64,000 nucleotides of DNA, from positions 5,022,001 through 5,086,000 of the forward strand of contig NZ_CP040018.1 of assembly GCF_005280255.1 (NCBI RefSeq). The letters run 5' to 3'. The DNA is from Arthrobacter sp. 24S4-2 (GTDB lineage: Bacteria > Actinomycetota > Actinomycetes > Actinomycetales > Micrococcaceae). The translations under genes were made by a program, and so were the position numbers. The notes under the pieces were generated by a model. The model ran no database searches. It was not told the DNA's origin and saw only the letters and a list, made by a program, of their open reading frames with translations. Shown here piece after piece: positions 61,524 to 64,000 of this stretch; within the stretch, counting starts at the first letter, position 1; every line of letters begins with the position of its first letter.

Positions 61524-63663
61524 TCAGGTTTTGAAGTACCTGTTTCGTTGTGGTTGTTGGTGGGGGTCGATGTGGGGTGGCGGGATGAACCAGGGGATGC
61601 CGGTTTTGACCTGGATGGTCCACAGTTCTTTGTGGATGAGGTGGTGGTGATGGGAGCAGAGCAGGGTTCCGTTGTCGGTGCTGGTGGGTCCGCCGTGTGA
61701 CCAGTAGGTGATGTGGTGGGCTTCGCACCAGGGTGCGGGGATGGTGCAGCCGGGGAAGGCGCAGCCCTGGTCGCGGGCGGTGATGACTTTGCGGATGTGG
61801 GGCGGGAAGATCCGGGTGGTGCGGCCGATGTCCAGGATGCGGCCTTCGCTGCCGAGCAGGACGGGGATGATGCCGGCGTCGCAGGCGATCTTCCGGACGG
61901 TGGCGGCGGTGACCGGGCCGGTGAACGTGAACGACCCCGTGCCCGGGATCCCGGTGGGCCCGTGGTGCCCAGCTGTAGCGCTTCCGAAGCCGTCGAAGCC
62001 ATGGTCGGTGTGGTCGCCCGCATCGCGCGGGCCCTCACCCGGGGCGCAGCTCGTTGCGGGGCCGGCGTGGTTTCCTGTGGCATCATCGTAGCCGGCGTTG
62101 TCGGGGTGGCCAGCGCTGCCGGGGCTCCCCGTGCTGTTGTAGCCGGAGCTGGTGTCTGCGGTTCGGGAGCGGTAGCGGGGTCCCTGGTTGGTGGTGTGTT
62201 CGAGGAGGTCGCGGTAGTCGATGGTGACCATGACCTGGGGCCGTAGCCCGCCCGCGGCCGGGAGGGTGCCGGTGGCGAGGGCTGCCTTGCACGCGCCGAT
62301 GAGGCCGTCGAGGAGCCGCTGCGGGAGGGTGCGCAGGTCCAGATCGGCATCAAGTGCACCGCTGTTGCCGCCGGTCTCATCGCAGCTGTCCCCGGCGCCA
62401 CCGCCGGTCCCGCCACCGCCGTCCGCCACTGAACCGCCGTCCGTGCCGGTTCCGGTGTCCGCCATTACGCCCGTGTCCGCCGCCGCACCGTTGGTTGTGG
62501 TTGTGGTTGTGGCTGTGTCCGCGTCTGCGTCGTTGCCCTCAGTGGTCTTGGCCGGGGTGCGGGGGTTGGTGGCGGTGTTCATGACGGTGAGGAGGGATTC
62601 GTACTGGTCGGGGGTGGCGAAGATTTCCAGGTGGTGCAGTCCGCGGCGGGCCGGGCGGAGGAACGCACCCTGGCGGCGGCGGAGTTCTTCCTCGGAAGGC
62701 TCCGAACCGTCCTGGTCGATCGCATCGGTCCACTGGCGGGCGATGCGGGTCAGGAAGTCGGTGTCGCGTTCGGCCGCGGTGCGGGTCAGTGCATGTTCCA
62801 TCCGGGCCAGGGCCTCGTCCGGGGCGTGGTGCCGGACCCGGTCCAAAGCCAAGGTGATGATGGTCGCGGGACGGGAGCCGATGGTCCCGGCCGCAACGGC
62901 GGCGGCGAGTTCGGGCCGCTCAGGGGGCTCCGTGTGGCCCGTGAACCCTGTCCGGGGCAGCACCGCCGATGCGAGAGTGATCCGGCGGCGTGCTTCAGCG
63001 GCGCTGATCCGCAGCCGGGCACGGAGGAACCCGGGGGCGTTCCGGGACCCGTCATCCGCAGGATCCGGCGGGGCGGATCCCGGCCCGCCGCTGGCCGCCG
63101 GATCCCGGCCCGCCGCTGGCCGCCGGATCGCTGGCCTCAGGGCTGCTTCCCGGTTGGCCGGTTTGGCTGTCGCCAGGCCCACTGTCCGTTTGACTGGCTG
63201 ACCCCGTGACCCAGCCCACCGGCTCGCGCACGGCAGTCTCACCCCATCCCGTAACCCAGCCAACCGCCGCGCCCGACCCTGCACGCGCCGCTGCTGTGGC
63301 CTGGCGCCGGCTCCGGTCCACAGCACCGGCCGCAACAACCTGCAAGTATTCGACCGTCCGGGAGACTTCCTCGACGTTGGCGGCGAAATCCGCGGCCTCA
63401 CGGAAATCAAGCAGTGCGGCCTCGGCGACCACCGTCGAACTAAGGCTTCTGAGCAGCTCAAGGCTCCGGGCCAGATCACTGGCCCCGTCGCCGTCGGACC
63501 CTACAGCCGGCTGCCCGCCGTCGCACTCCGGCCGGCCGCCGAAGCAGCTAGCCGGAGGAACAGCGCGCAGGGTCCGCCTCAGCGGCTCCGGCACCAACCG
63601 CGCGTCGGAACACTCCCCGAGGCGCTTGGCCTGGTTCGGGGCGAGTTCTCCAACGGCTTCCAT
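61524..63663 (-). pseudogene. DUF222/HNH-endonuclease family protein, disrupted by a 25-bp duplication
   Basis: The start is ATG 63663 (MEAVGELAPNQ). The N-terminal part is DUF222-like (ADFAANVEEVSRTVEYLQVVAAGAVDRSRR). At 63075-63124 a 25-bp unit is present twice; because 25 is not a multiple of three, the frame is lost and ends GSCG. Deleting one unit restores SGGPGSAPPDPADDGSRNAPGFLR and an intact protein of about 704 residues. The C-terminus contains a full HNH motif: CAFPGCTIPAPWCEAHHITYWSHGGPTSTDNGTLLCSHHHHLIHK. Long low-complexity Thr/Gly/Asp stretches lie in the middle. Function is unknown; the family is abundant in actinobacteria. Confidence 0.85.
63075..63124. repeat. 25-bp exact tandem duplication in the HNH gene
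   Basis: The unit beginning GGATCCCGGCCCGCCGC occurs twice exactly (63075-63099 and 63100-63124), with the start of a third copy (GGATCG) after it. It is responsible for the frame shift in the gene. Confidence 0.9.
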
Positions 63664-64000
63664 GGGATAACTCTGCCAAGGGGGTCAGACATTCTAATGC
63701 CTGGTATTTGGCGCAGACGAACTGGCCAGGCGTGGTCCTAAGGACCGCCCAAGGGATCCGCCCGCCGGGGCAGCGGCCGGTCACCCGTCAGGGCGTCCGC
63801 CGGTCCGGCTCCGGCCCACTGCCCATGGTCTGTAAGTCTTTCCCTGGCTGCTCTGGGAGTGGCTGGCAGTCTGGTGCTGTGACCTGGCTGGGGTGTGACT
63901 CACCCATGGTTTTGCCTCCGACCTGAGCTTTTGTCGGAGCGCGCTTTGCTTGGACATGTCCGCCCCGGACGGGCCCGCGTCGGATTCCAGATCGCCGCAC
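63664..64000. other. Right-edge sequence without a recognised gene
   Basis: Reading frames exist on both strands but show no family, ribosome site or protein-like composition that I can support. The sequence is locally less GC-rich from 63830 on. A gene could begin beyond the right edge. Confidence 0.3.

Overview
The window looks like chromosomal DNA of a high-GC actinobacterium of the Micrococcaceae, most likely Arthrobacter sensu lato (Arthrobacter, Pseudarthrobacter or Paenarthrobacter). The signs are an Arthrobacter-globiformis-type dimethylglycine oxidase, a mycothiol-type formaldehyde dehydrogenase, DUF3073, an HspR-type inverted repeat before clpB, a DUF222/HNH protein, frequent GTG/TTG starts and many ATGA stop-start overlaps. 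No rRNA, tRNA, CRISPR array or phage module was recognised.

Layout. 0-4.6 kb is accessory: the 5' part of a DUF2236 oxygenase, a divergent TetR regulator with a perfect palindrome between them, the remnant of an IS21-type element (3' end of istA plus istB), and a frameshifted IS481 element whose right inverted repeat carries the stop codon of hxlA. 4.6-7.4 kb holds the ribulose-monophosphate formaldehyde genes hxlB-hxlA and a divergent LuxR-type regulator. 8-23 kb is a glycine betaine/choline catabolic block: an IclR regulator; a Rieske oxygenase with an FAD reductase on the minus strand; and on the plus strand a Rieske ferredoxin, purU, dimethylglycine oxidase, choline dehydrogenase, betaine aldehyde dehydrogenase and a three-gene glycine betaine ABC transporter. 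23-31 kb holds a glycogen-debranching-type enzyme, two related ECF sigma factors, a stand-alone RNA polymerase alpha-CTD-like protein and a GH13 enzyme. 31-35 kb is a tightly overlapping operon for formaldehyde oxidation (mycothiol-dependent dehydrogenase, MBL-fold hydrolase, molybdopterin formate dehydrogenase-like protein). 35-39.5 kb is a creatine module (MHS transporter, creatinase, IclR regulator) beside a decayed choline-dehydrogenase copy. 39.6-64 kb is mixed: a GH26-like/OpgC fusion, a kinase remnant, uraD-uraH, purF-purM, an amino-acid-type ABC operon with a deacylase and GntR regulator, VOC proteins, DUF3073, clpB, an AhpD-like protein, a berberine-bridge-type oxidase and a DUF222/HNH protein.

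How it works together (inference). Choline is oxidised to betaine (BetA, BetB), betaine enters through the ABC transporter, and the Rieske system removes one methyl group as formaldehyde to give dimethylglycine, which dimethylglycine oxidase converts to sarcosine while loading a C1 unit on tetrahydrofolate. Creatinase makes sarcosine from creatine. The C1 released is handled by HxlA/HxlB (assimilation), MscR-MBL-FDH (oxidation to CO2) and PurU (formyl-THF to formate). No sarcosine oxidase is present in the window.

Quality warning. Seven genes are broken by single-base indels in or next to short G/C runs (IS481 transposase, LuxR regulator, FAD reductase, dimethylglycine oxidase, FDH, GH26-OpgC protein, kinase remnant). 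An eighth, the DUF222/HNH gene, is broken by an exact 25-bp tandem duplication. In most of these the protein continues convincingly in the next frame, so base-calling errors are at least as likely as true pseudogenes.
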